Shown here: positions 31,614 to 42,996 of the stretch, piece after piece
How the letters are laid out: each line of letters starts with the position of its first letter
Numbering within the stretch: position 1 is the stretch's first letter
NCBI GenBank assembly: GCA_017311315.1
Contig: CM029619.1
Location: forward strand, 28,353,656-28,417,655
DNA length: 64,000 bases
Reading direction: 5' to 3'
Source: Dendrocalamus latiflorus
Lineage: Eukaryota > Streptophyta > Magnoliopsida > Poales > Poaceae
Made by a program: the position numbers and the translations under genes
Notes under the pieces: model-generated
What the model saw: the letters and a program-made list of their open reading frames with translations, nothing else
Told to the model about the DNA's origin: nothing
The model's database searches: none

Positions 31614-34600
31614 GGGCCCCCGTGGAGCAGCCGCAATCGTGGCTGCCGCCCCGCAACATCACCTTCACCGTGAATGACGCTAGGGGCGTGGAGTTCCCTC
31701 ATCAAGATTCTTTGGTCATCCGGGCCCACATCGCGGGTTGCGACGTCAGGCGCATCCTTGTCGACGGGGGGAGCTCTGCGAACATTCTGTTCACAAGGGC
31801 CCTCGATCGTATGGGAACCCACCGAAGTCGTCTGGAGCAGGCAGGAGCTCCGCTTCAGGGCATGGGAGGTCAACCGCTGCAGGCCATAGGGCAGGTATCC
31901 CTCCCCGTCACGCTCCACCCGGAGAGTAACATCCGGATCCAGCATGTCATCTTTGACGTTGTGGACATCGCACACCCCTACAACGTCATATTGGGACGGC
32001 CCGCCATCAACTCCTTCGAGGCGGTCCCACACCACGCCTTCTTATGTATGAAGCTCCCGGGCCCGGAGGGTGTCATCACCGTCTTCGGCGACCAAGACCT
32101 TGCCAGGCGCATCGAAGTCGGCAGCCAGGATCTGCATTGCCCGGTGCACGCCCTACCGGACATACTTGGCGACGCGCCCTCCGCCCCGGGATGGACGCCT
32201 AAGCCTCGGCCCGAGGGCGGAGTCAAAAGGGTGCCGCTCCAGGTGGAGGGGCAATTTGTGTCTATTGGTGAGGGGCTCCCCCAAGAGGTCGAGCAAGATT
32301 TACTCCAGGTGCTTCGAAACAACACCGACATATTTGCATGGTCACCAGAAGACATCAAGGGTGTGGACCACCGCCGTAATCGAGCACCGCTTGGCGGTCC
32401 GCCCCGACGCCAAGCCGGTCAAGCAAAAGCTTCGCCGCATGTCCATGGATCGGCAGCAAGCGGCCAAGGTGGAGGTGGCCAAGCTTCTTCGAGCCGGGGT
32501 CATCCGCGAGGTCCACCACCCAGAGTGGCTCGCCAACCCAGTATTGGTCAAGAAGGCTAGTGGAGCCTGGCGTATGTGCATCGATTTTACGGCGCTCAAC
32601 AAGGCGTGCCCAAAGGACAATTACCCTTTGCCGCGCATCGATCAATTGGTCGACGCTACCGCGGGGTGCGAGCTAGTGAGTTTCTTAGATGCCTACTCCG
32701 GCTACCACCAGGTATACATGGCAGAAGAAGACGAGAGCAAGACTAGCTTCATCACACCAATCGGCACCTTCTGTTTCATCAGGATGCCCTTTGGCTTGAA
32801 GAACGCGGGCGCTACCTTTACCCGCCTCGTCGCCATTGCCCTGGCTGCCCAGCTCGGGAGGAACGTCGAGGCCTACGTTGATGACGTCGTAGTCAAAACC
32901 CGACAGCTCGCTTTGCATGGCCGGGACCTTTAGGAGACCTTTGACAACCTCAGGAAAGCCAGCATCAAGCTCAACACCGACAAGTGCGTCTTCGGCGTGC
33001 AGGCGGGCAAACTTCTGGGATTCCTCGTGTCCGGGCGGGGCATCCAGGCGAACCCTGATAAGGTCGACGCTATCTTGGGTATGGAGCCGCCCAAGACGAC
33101 GAGGGAAGTCCAGAGGCAGGCGGGCCGCATGGCAGTCTTGAGCCGCTTCCTATCCAGGGCGGCGGAGCGAGGTTTGCCATTTTTTAAGACACTCCGCGGG
33201 TGCGACGGATTTCGTTGGGATGGTGACTGTGCGGAGGCCTTCAACGCCCTCAAGAAACACCTGGCGAGTCTCCCCACTTTGGTCGCCCCAGCACCAGAGG
33301 CTCCCCTCCTGCTCTATCTGGCCGCGTCAGCTACAGCGGTTAGTGTCGTCCTCGTCTTAGAGGAAGGCGCCGTACAACGGCCTGCATACTTCGTCTTCGA
33401 AGCCCTTCAAGGCGCCAAGACGAGATATACAGAGCTTGAAAAGCTTGCTTACGCGTTGGTCATGGCCTCCAGGAAGCTCCGGTATTATTTTTTGGCCCAT
33501 CCAATCACAGTGCCTTCCTCATTCCCACTGGCGGAGATGCTGCACAACAAGGAATCCACAGGGCGCATCGGCAAGTGGGCTGCCGAGCTTGCCCCGTTTT
33601 CCCTGACATACGCCTTAAGGATGGCAATCAAATCTCAAGTCCTCGCCGACTTCCTCACAGAATGGACCCCGCCGGCTCAGCCTGCTCAGAAGCACGACGA
33701 CCCGGTCTGGACCCTCACCGTCGATGGGGCTTACGGCGTCGCGGGCGCGGGCGTCAGCGCGGTAATTGTCACACCCGAGGGGCAGCGCCTATCGTACTCG
33801 GCGCACCTCGCGTTTCCGGCCACCAACAACACAGCGGAGTATGAAGCGCTACTCTTCGGCCTGACCAAGCTCAAGGCAATCGGTGCGCGGTGAGTGCTCG
33901 TCTGCACGGACTCACGTTTGGTGGCTGGCCACGTAGACAAGTCATATCAGGCCAAGGACCCCGAGCTGGCTAAATACCTCGCCGCCGTAAGAGCAAGGGA
34001 AAGGCATTTCTTAGGCATCACGGTCAAAGCCATCCCTCGCGCGGAAAATGAGCAGGCCGACGCTCTCGCGAAGGCGGCCAGCCAGCAGCTGCCACCCCCT
34101 GACGAGGCGTTTTACGAAGTATTGCCGCAGGCGGCCATCGCGCAGGACAACCGGGACGCAGCCCTTGTTCACCACGTCGTCTAGCAGGGCGACTGGCGAG
34201 AGCCCATCTTTAATTTCCTGCAGGGCATCGCCGAGCCAGAGGACCACGCCGAGCTCCGGTGTCTGCAACACCGTGCCAGATCCTTCCAGGTGTTTGAAGG
34301 GACGCTCTACAAGCAGGGAGTCTGTGCACCACTTCTGCGCTGCCTCTCCCGCGAAGAAGGCAAGAAGCTCCTTGCGGAGACCCACGCGGGGGCCTGCGGG
34401 TCTCACCTCGCGCCGAGGTCATTGGTCGGCAAAGCGTTCAGGCAAGGCTTTTACTGGCCGACTGCCATCACTAACGCCCAGGACCTCGTGCGTCGATGCC
34501 AGGGGTGCCAGTGGATGGGGCGCATCATCCGCAGGCCCCCGATGAACCTCAATCCTATTCCTTCGGTGTGGCCATTGGCACGCTGGGGCGTCGACATAGT

Positions 34601-35222
34601 GGGACCGCTCCCCCGAGCCCCAGGAGACCTGCGGTTCGTGGTAGTTGCCCTGGAATACTTTTCCAAGTGGCCGGAGGCGGTAGCCCTATCCAAGATAACC
34701 TCGGCGGCCATGCAGCGTTTCCTCTGGCAGAATATCATATGTCGCTTCAGCGTGCCCAGGGAACTCACCGTCGACAACGGCCTGCAGTTTGACGCCGCCC
34801 CATTCAAGGAGTTCTGCAGTGACATGGGCATCACGATTTGGTTCGCCTCGGTTGGGCACCCCCAGTCCAACGGAGCAGTCGAAAGGGCGAACGGTGCCAT
34901 CTCTGTTGCCGTCAAAAAACGCTTAGTCGGGTTGCCGAAGGGCAGGTGGCCGAGCGAGCTTCACAGCATCCTCTGGTCTCTTCGCCTGACAGGGTTCACG
35001 CCCTTCAAGCTTCTTTTTGGCGACGAGGCGGTCACGCCTGAAGAAATCAAGGCTGGGTCGCGGAGGGGCAAACTCTCCGCCTCGCCACACTTGAGGGGCA
35101 AACTCTCCGCCACACATGGAATACGGACAAGCTGCAGCGATATTACGCCTAGAAGTGGGACAAAGGTTAAGCATCAGCCCCTCCTTGTACGGTGCTCGCC
35201 CGGGCAAACGGGTATTCAATAA
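31472..35222 (+). pseudogene. pol: pol of the inner Tat-like element: protease, RT, RNase H, archaeal-like RNase H, integrase (frames broken)
   Basis: Protease, from 31640: RRILVDGGSSANILF (catalytic D at ~31758). A frame change near 32350 leads to RT at 32420-33060: LDAYSGYHQVYM, MPFGLKNAGATF, YVDDVVV; TAG at 32931. Gypsy RNase H, 33200-33600: FRWDGDCAEAFNALKKHL, TELEKLAYALVMASRK. A second RNase H, 33710-34090, reads LTVDGAYGVAGAGVS, NNTAEYEALLFGL, a TGA at 33891, CTDSRLVAGHV, ENEQADALAKAAS; it keeps the D-E-D-D acidic positions. Integrase, 34290-35070: the zinc-binding pattern H..H...CQGC, then WGVDIVGPLP, TVDNGLQFD and GAVERANG, so the DDE triad is intact. The integrase C-terminus is replaced by a duplicated RGKLSA segment. 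Two RNase H domains in tandem are characteristic of the Tat lineage. The gene is inactive because of at least two stops and one frameshift. Confidence 0.85.
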
Positions 35223-35289
35223 AGCTCGCCGTTCCCACAAATAGCATTGTCTAGCCGCAATGTGTAAGGGGTCACCCCCGCGCGCAGGT

Positions 35290-35620
35290 ACATCAGTCTA
35301 CGGACTTTAAATAAGACGTAGCGTCGAGGTCCACCTCCGCACGCGAGAGTCCGCGGACTATAAATAAGACGTAGCGTCGAGTTCCGCCTCCGCACGCACC
35401 AGTCCACAGACTTTAAATAAGACGTAGCGTCGAGGTCCGCCTCCGCACGCACCAGTCCACGGACTTTAAATAAGACGTAGCGTCGAGGTCAGCCTCCGCA
35501 CGTGAGAGTCCGCGGACTATAAATAAGACGTAGCGTCGAGGTCCGCCTCAGCACGCGAGAGTCCGCGGACTATAAATAAGACGTAGCGTCGAGGTGCATC
35601 CACATTCCATGGCGGCACCA
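35290..35620 (+). repeat. 53-bp tandem repeats behind pol (6 copies)
   Basis: The motif 'gacgtagcgtcgag' recurs at 35315, 35368, 35421, 35474, 35527 and 35580, a 53-bp period. The unit includes ggactttaaataagacgtag and cctccgcacgc. The reverse-complement family is found at 45240-45945 behind the outer element's gag-pro, that is, at the same relative place. Confidence 0.92.
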
Positions 35621-36039
35621 CGCGGCTCGGGGGATGTTGATGTACTGATGGAGGCCTATTTTTCTCGGGAGCTTGGTTAGCGTCTGTTAACGGCAACTGC
35701 CTGCACTTGCTGTGCTTGCTCTGTATTTCTGCATACAACGGCAAGGTTTGCCCTGTTCTCTTAGACAGGCTCACCTTCAGCCGGGGCTTGTGATCAAGCC
35801 CGCCTTCCGAGAAAATCTTGGTGGACTGAAGGTGGTCTGTTTATGAGAACAAGCCAAAACTTGGCGTGACATGACCTGCACCAGTGCGGTGTGTGGAGAA
35901 TGCCGTCGGATGTGCCGTCCCGCCGAGGCGGTGCCTACGAGACGAGCAGTGGGGTGGTGTTCCGAAACCACTATTCTTCTGCCTTGGAGGATAGTAGCCG
36001 TGGAGGGCAGGCGTTTGTGGGGTGGTCCGGGGATGCTAA
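35621..36039. other. Junction region between inner element and outer element's repeat array
   Basis: No gene, LTR end or PPT is recognisable. Somewhere here the plus-strand inner element ends and the outer element resumes; no target duplication is visible. Confidence 0.4.
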
Positions 36040-36785
36040 GTGGTGGCAGCGGAGCTGGCGTCTAGTCAAAGTAGACGCGCGAGCGCTCCGTCCCCTACCC
36101 TTTGAAGTGGTGGCAGCGGAGCTGGCGCCTAGTCGAAGTAGACGCGCGAGCGCTCCATCCCCTACCCTTCGAAGTGGTGGCAGCGGAGCTAGCGCCTAGT
36201 CAAAGTAGACACGCGAGCGCTCCGTCCCCTACCCTTCGTAGTGGTGGCAGCGGAGCTGGCGCCTAGTCGAAGTAGACGCGCGAGCGCTCCGTCCCCTACC
36301 CTTAAAAGTGGTGGCAGCGGAGCTGGCGCCTAGTCAAAGTAGACGCACGAGCGCTCTGTCCCCTACCCTTCGTAGTGGTGGCAGCGGAGCTGGCGCCTAG
36401 TCGAAGTAGACACGCCAGCGCTCCGTCCCCTACCCTTCGAAGTGGTGGCAGCGGAGCTGGCGCCTAGTCGAAGTAGACGCGCGAGCGCTCCGTCCCCTAC
36501 CCTTCGAACTGGTGGCAGCAGAGCTGGCGCCTAGTCGAAGTAGACGTGCGAGCGCTCTGTCCCCTACCCTTCGAAGTGGTGGCAGCGGAGCTGGCACCTA
36601 GTCGAAGTAGACACGCGAGCGCTGCGTCCCCTACCCTTCGAAGTGGTGGTAGCGGAGCTGGCGCCTAGTCGAAGTAGACGCACGAGCGCTCCGTCCCCTA
36701 CCCTTCGAAGTGGTGGCAGCGGAGCTGGCGCCTAGTCGAAGTAGACGCGCGAGCGCTCCGTCCCCTACCCTTCGAAGTGGTGGCA
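36040..36785. repeat. 67-bp tandem repeat array (about 11 copies)
   Basis: Unit of 67 bp running from gtggtggcagcggagctggc through ctagtcgaagtagacgcgcg to tcccctacccttcgaa, with few differences between copies. It is interrupted at 36785 by the Tekay/Del-like fragment and resumes at 42221 for about 35 bp. A further ~2.3 copies are at 44889-45045, beyond the antisense ORF, in the same orientation. Confidence 0.93.
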
Positions 36786-37853
36786 TGTAGTTGGAGATAC
36801 TTCCCGTCCTTGTCCTGCAACTGGAGTTCGCGCTGGTGTATTTCCCAAGTTGAAAGGAATTGGAGTGGTAACCTGAGGCTTCTGTGGGCAATTGCCTGCA
36901 TAATGCCCCATCTCGTGACATCGAAAACATTGCACTCCTGCGGCTGAGGTGTTGCTTCGCTGAGGACGGACTTCGGTAAAGATGTGGGGTTCTTGCATCT
37001 CTGAACGGGGCACAGATCCTGGAGTTCTTGGTGCATTTGTTGTTGTTGGAGCTTTGTTGAACTGGGGTGGATTCATTCGGGGTCTTGAACTGCTTGCATT
37101 ATACTGTGTCTGAAAAGCCATCTTTCTCTTACGAGAGTCATGTAATTGATATTGAGCATCTTCCTGGACAAGGGCCTTGTTTACCATGTGCTGAAATGTC
37201 AGAAAATCTTTGGACACCAACTGCACCTTGAGGTTGGGATCAAGTCCTTGCTTGAACCTCCAAATCTTTGTTGACTCTGATGCGACCTCTTCTGATGCAT
37301 ACCTGGACAGTTGGGTGAACTTGTTCAGGTATTCCGAAACGTTGAGGTTTCCTTGCTGCAGTTGGTAAAATTCCCTTTTCTTCATCTCCATTATTCCTGT
37401 AGGAATATGCGCAGTGCGGAAAGCCTCAACAAATTCATCCCAGGTGATTGCTTGTACATTTTGATGGGCGGCGCAATAATTTTCCCACCAATTAGCAGCG
37501 ATTCCTTTAAGCTGATGGGCGGCATACAACACCTTCTCATGATCATTGCACTGAGCTAAGATCAACTTCTTCTCCACGTCCTTGATCCAATCATTGGCCT
37601 CCAATGGATCCACTGAACCAGCAAAAGTGGGAGGTCTGGTCCTCATGAACTCTCCTAGCTTGGACTGCGGTGCTTGGTTTGGCGCCTGAGGGCCTTGTTG
37701 CATCTGGTTCTGAGCAAGAGCTTGTAGAAGCTGCAATTGCATGGCCATCATCTGCTCCAAGTTAGGGGTTTGAGTAGGAGGAGGTCGAATGTTGTTATCT
37801 GGCTGGGCATTGACATCACGGCTGCTGCCAGGGTTGCTCCTTGTGTTCACCAT
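36786..37853 (-). pseudogene. gag: gag of the Tekay/Del-like element, 3'-truncated
   Basis: Starts MVNTRSNPGSSRD (ATG at 37853). The retrotransposon gag core includes TRPPTFAGSVDPLEANDWI, AAHQLKGIAANWWENYCAAH, ITWDEFVEAFRTAHIPTGIM, KKREFYQLQQGNLNVSEYL and EVASESTKIWRFKQGLDPNL. It is followed by one CCHC knuckle, CFRCHEMGHYAGNC, at about residues 320-335. The frame is intact up to residue ~356. The last six residues before the stop (CHHFEG) already come from the 67-bp repeat. The truncated protein would lack protease and everything downstream. Confidence 0.88.
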
Positions 37854-38398
37854 CTGAAGCGGTTTCCAGGGACAACAAAAGATAAGAGGGAACTAGCACA
37901 GGTAAGAGATCAGGGGAACGACTAAACAACATCCCAAACAAACACACAAGAGAGAACAACTAGGAGAAGCTTAGCTTGAAATCAAAATAGTTTTTTTAAG
38001 GATGGCTGTACTACAAGTATACAAAGACTTGGTACAGTCCACCTAACACACAAACAAGTAATATATAAGCGTTCTAAAATCGTAGGACTTTACTTGGGTT
38101 CCACAACTAAAGAACTAGTCCTCGCTCCTTCACGATGACGCTTCTCCAGGTGCTTCTCATACGCAACCTCACTGAGCCGTCTATAGAAATTACAAAGGAA
38201 AGGGGTACAATTACCATTCCAAAAAGCAGATAGATAAGGAAGAATGCCATGACGAAAGTAAGGATAGAAAGACAAGAAAAGACAATGATAGCACATTATT
38301 AAATTTTTATTTTATAAAATAAAATTTTGAAGTTCTTCTTTTAACGACCATTCTAACTAGGTCACGTCCTACAGTCAAATTGGCTCTGATACCATCTC

Positions 38399-41300
38399 TG
38401 TCGGGACCCCGGATTTCCAAACCCGGACCCTCTGTGTATTACAGCACTAGTCCCAGATCAAAGCTAGTGCACACAGTTAAACAGACATGATTACATAACC
38501 AACAGCGCTTTGTTACAATAATGAAGAGTACTGACCATCAGGTCTCAATATTACAATTTAGGTTACAAGACCTCGCACACACGAAACACAGCAGAAGCAA
38601 AGATAAATCTAGCGGAGACCCATCAATACGCCACAGGCAATTGACTGGGGAAGCGCGACCTAGAACTCCTGGAATCCTTCATCAAAGTCACCGGTGAAGT
38701 AGTCGTAGTCGCCTTCTTGAGCTTCGTACTCTTCTGAATATTATTTTTGAGTGTAGCATGTGAGTACATAAAGTACTCCACAAGTCTTGGGAAAAATGCA
38801 ATAGATGCAAGGCTTGACAAAGGAAGGCTATATGGTTCTTTTGCACAAAGCAACATTTTTATTTAATTACTTCTAATTATTTTCGAAGGCATCAATTTAA
38901 TAAAGTAAATGTTTTAGCAGAAACTATCATTAACTTTCTAGTGAAGGTTCCATCTACCAACACTAGCCAACCAATTACAATTGGTCAAGTTTAAAACTGC
39001 GGGTTCCATCCACCCTCTCTGGCTCCAACTGCCAGGATACCCTTCCGAGAGTTCCCTCCACTCTCGGAATACCAAAACTTTGATTTTAAAACCAAAACCT
39101 TGACCGTGGGCACGGCTATTCGAATAGTTTGACACTCTGCAGAGGTTGTACAACTTTACCCACAAGAGATAAATTATCCTAAAAGTCAACACACTTCCTT
39201 TGGCATGAGACCCAGATAAAATATCACAAAGCCTTTACCTTACTCTAATCTAGCTAGATACCACCCGCTGAGGTTTCACCGCAGGTAGGCTAACTGCCCG
39301 AACCGAAGCCCCCTCTTGCGCCATATGAGTACAGTAAATCTCTGTCCCTCATTGTGAATAACCAGTCCATCCCTGGCACCCACTTTCCACTGGTGGCACC
39401 TAAACTAGACTATCATAAGTTAGTCAGCTAGGTCGTACCCATATAGACTTGTGGTTGTACGGTTAATGCTCAGTCTGGACAAACACAAGCGTCGGTCCTT
39501 AGTTGACTAGGGTGGAACATACACTTTACAAGATCTCGTGTTTCCTGCACCAATCCAAACCAACCATCCACCCTAATCTAAACCAATTTCCAAATTTTTA
39601 TTTTATTTTAAAGGATTAGTGGCAACTTCCATCACCACTAGACTTTAGAAACACAAGTTATTAGAACAATTCATAATTTTCCCATTTTCCAAGGTTTCAA
39701 AGGTATTAAATAGTGTGACTAAGCATTATACTACCATTCTATTATTCACAAATGATTATAATACTCTCATTAAAGAGCCAAAGGAAATCCTAAGGAGACA
39801 TGGGTACATGGCAGTCAATTTCAACTGAGGGCATAACAAAATTGGGGTAACTAATACCTTAAGATTTGAACTAATCTTGTATGTAAATAGCAATGCACAT
39901 AATTTAAAATAATTAAAACATTTCAAAATCCTAGGTTTAAGATGATCAAAGGAGACTTGCCTTCTTGCACGCTCTCGAGGTCTTCCTGCTGCAGAGTGGA
40001 GAGGTCTTCGACAACGTTGGATTCTACGCGAGAAAAGACAGAGCCACAAAACAAAAAAACAAAAAAAAATTCAAATAAAATCCAAAATTCAAATAGAGGC
40101 CATATTTGGATAGATTATGATTTTAGGCGAATTTAGGAGAAAGATTCAGCGGATTTGGGGTTCACACGAGGGAGAACGAATATCTGGAAGATCGGTTGGG
40201 AAAAAAAGAAATTACTGAGACAATATTTGGACCAAAGAAAAATAGAATGGATTTTATGGAGATTTCTCAAGATTTGAATTTGAATTTTGAAAGTGCACAG
40301 AAAATTTGGAATGGAACTGAGGCTTTGAAATTAAACTGGGCATTGGAATTTGAAATTTAAATTTTGAAATATCAAATAAATTTCAAATATTTGAAAGGAT
40401 GGAATAAATGGATAGTTTGGAATTTTTGATGAATTTAGAAATTTGAATGGGCTCAAACGGAGTTACGATGAAGGAGAATGGGCTCCGGGAAGTTTAAATT
40501 CAGAGAAAAAGAAAAATCTGAATTTTTGGAATTATTTTCCTAAAGGAAAAAATCTGAATTATGACGTCAGCGAGGAATTTCTTTTTGGCTGGATTTATTT
40601 TTGTACTGGAAAATCAGGCTTATGACGTCAGCAACGACGTCAGCCCTGAGGAATTCTCGGGCAGCCCACTGACATGTGGGCCCTGGTCCATGGACCAGGT
40701 CCACGGGCGGGTGAATCGGCTGAGGTGGCACGGAGGTTGGACCGCGCGCGCATGGCGCTGACGGGGCACAGACGGGCGAGGTGGCACGGGCGTGGCGCCT
40801 TGTCAGCTGCCACGCGGACACGTGGTGCCGACGTGGACAGGCCGACGGGGAGACGCTCGGGGTGGTGGGCTCGCCGGCGCACGGCGGCGCAGTTGCCGGC
40901 GGTGAGGGCAGCAACGGAGAGAGGGGAGTGAGGGGATTACGCGGAGGGGTGTGGCGGTTACCGAGGGCGGCCGGGAGGTGGTCGTCAACGGCGAGGGGCG
41001 GCGGCGGCTCGGGTTCAACGGCGCGGCGACGCTCCGGTGGCCGGGGAGCACAGCGGAGAGGCGGAGGGGCTTCGCAGCGAGGCGAGGAAGCCGAGGGAGG
41101 CGACGGCGTGGCGCGAGAAGGCCGGAGACGGCGACGATTGCTCGCCGTTGCTTTTGCCGGCGCTTGGGGAGATGCCGCACGGCGCGGGCGCTCTCGGGTG
41201 GTGGAGGAGGAACGGGGAGCGGAGGGGGAAGTAAAGCGAGGAGAGGCGGAGCCGGGGAGGGGTTTAAATAGGGGTCGGGGAGTGGGAGCTGGCGGGGATT

Positions 41301-42220
41301 CCTCGCCGGAGATGGCGGGCGGCGGAAAGGAAAGGGAGGGAATCGGCGCTGCGCGGGAGAAGGAAAAGGGGCGGGAGAAGCGGCGTTGATGGCGGAGGCG
41401 GCCGAGCGGGAGGAGGAAGAAGGGGGCGGGGAGGAAGAAGGAGCGGCTGACAAGCGGGCCCGCGGGCAGAGAGACGGAGGCGGAGGGGAGGCGCGCCGAC
41501 AGGTGGGCCGGGGTGAGGAGAGAGAGGAGCGGGGGCGCAGGTGGCGGGGATTTGGCCGCGTGGCCAAGGGCAGGATCGGGCGGCCATGGGGAGAGAGGGG
41601 GATGGACGGGGCGGATGGGAGCGAGGGGCGACGTGGCCGCATCGGGCTCGACCACGTGGCAGCCGGGGAGGGGAGGGAGGCGGGATGGAGTGGGATGCGG
41701 TGATGGGCCGGAGAGAAGGAACGTGGGCGGCATCTGGTAGCCGGGGAGGGGAGGGGAGAGGGATTTAAATTTTAAAATTTGTTTTTGATTTTCAGAAAGG
41801 CCCAGAAAATCCAATAAAGCTCAGAAAAATATGAAATAAATTCCAAAAATTCCAAACAAATTCACAGAAGTTCCTGGATAAGTTTTGGACTTAATAAAAA
41901 TACTTCCAACAAATGTTGGTATTTAATTTTCATACTTTAAAATACTTTTTAATTTCAAAAATACATTTTTAAACTCCAGAAAATCCAGGAAACCAAATAA
42001 AAGCCAAATAACTCCAAATAATTAATTTGAATTAGGATTTTTATAGACATTCAAAATATCTTTTTATTTAATAATAATTTTAGGTTTTACTTAAAATACT
42101 TTTCAAATCCAGCTTTTTTCAAAAACAGAAATTCAGGGCAAATCCAAATAAAACTCAAATACTTTAAAATAATTAATTTGAATTTAAATTTTTCAGAAAG
42201 CAAAGTTTTGGGATGTTACA
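38399..42220 (-). repeat. 5' LTR (3.8 kb) of the Tekay/Del-like element
   Basis: Plus-strand start TGTCGGGACCCC, end GGGATGTTACA; on its own strand TGTAACATCCC...CCCGACA. The PBS on the minus strand (TGGTATCAGAGCC) lies at 38382-38395. It contains the conserved palindrome CTATTCGAATAG (39116-39127) shared with the LARD LTRs. A GC-rich 1.1-kb block (40640-41760) yields long open frames in several phases on both strands, which I treat as non-coding. Confidence 0.85.
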
Positions 42221-42996
42221 TCCGTCCCCTATCCTTCGAAGTTGTGGCAGCGCATTCGCTGGGGTGAGCGCCTCTGGTAGTGCGCCTTAATGGCTCCGGG
42301 AATCGCGTCGACCCTTGGGCTGACACAGGCGGGCTGCTATATCCGTACGCACTTGTCCATTCGGGATGAACACGCGGCGGGCCATGATTGGTGTGTCAAC
42401 GGGCCATCCGCGGTCAAGCCCCTTCCTCAGAGGGGCGGGGCACGTGGCGCGGTGCTGTAGGCGTGCCGCCCGCTGGCCGCCCCCCTTCCAACGCGCGCAC
42501 CGGCTGCTAGCGGTTGCGCTGCTTGCTGATCCTCAGTTGCGCATGCCGCGCGGACTTGCGGTTGTCCCTTCGGACAGGTGTGGCAAGGGTCGTGGGGCCG
42601 GTGACCCCGCTTGGGCTATCATGGTTTAGGGTCCAAAGAGCCACGCTGGCGCGCGCCGAAGGCTATGCCGGGTCGCGCGACCTGCGTTTATTGCTTGTGC
42701 TAACCGACACGCGGCGGGACGCTAGTGACGCGTCGCGTGGTGATAGGACTCTGTTCGACCATGGTCGCGTGCTGGCTACGTGGACCACCGCGACGCTTCG
42801 GCTTGACGCGTGGGGAGGTGAGCGGTTGTCGTTCGCCGTTTGCGCTTACTCACGGTGGGAGGCGGGGGGCCTTTAAGAACCCCCCCCCCCGTGGCGATGT
42901 GCCCACGCCTCCTTGCGCTTTCTGGTTGTTCACGTTGCTTTCTGCATTCGCTCGCCCTGTTCCTGCGCTCCTTTCCTGCCACCGAGTTCCTCGTGG

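Larger units (their letters stand above)
29862..35620 (+). mobile_element. Tat/RIRE2-like Ty3/gypsy element with gag-pol, inverted inside the outer element, 3' LTR missing
   Basis: A 242-bp 5' LTR (29862-30103), PBS, gag, protease, RT, RNase H, second RNase H, integrase and a 53-bp repeat array follow in order. Its LTR and gag are clearly homologous to those of the outer minus-strand element but diverged (roughly four fifths alike by eye). No 3' LTR is found between 35200 and 46300, so the right border, somewhere between about 35600 and 36040, is a truncation. It may represent the autonomous partner of the outer element. Confidence 0.8.
36786..42220 (-). mobile_element. Truncated Tekay/Del-like Ty3/gypsy element: 5' LTR, PBS and gag only
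   Basis: Minus-strand 5' LTR (38399-42220), PBS (38382-38398), leader, and gag to just past the zinc knuckle. At 36786 gag stops abruptly at a 67-bp repeat unit, so pol and the 3' LTR are lost. On the right the LTR joins the repeat array at tccgtcccctatcc. No target duplication remains because the left side is a deletion junction. Confidence 0.82.

Noticed and set aside
35290..36785. CRISPR-like direct repeats
   Set aside because: The 53- and 67-bp units are contiguous tandem repeats without variable spacers, in a eukaryotic retrotransposon.
40567..41814. 415-residue P/S/A-rich open frame on the minus strand (and long overlapping frames on both strands)
   Set aside because: It lies in the GC-rich part of the Tekay/Del-like LTR; several frames are open at once and the composition is low-complexity, with no domain.
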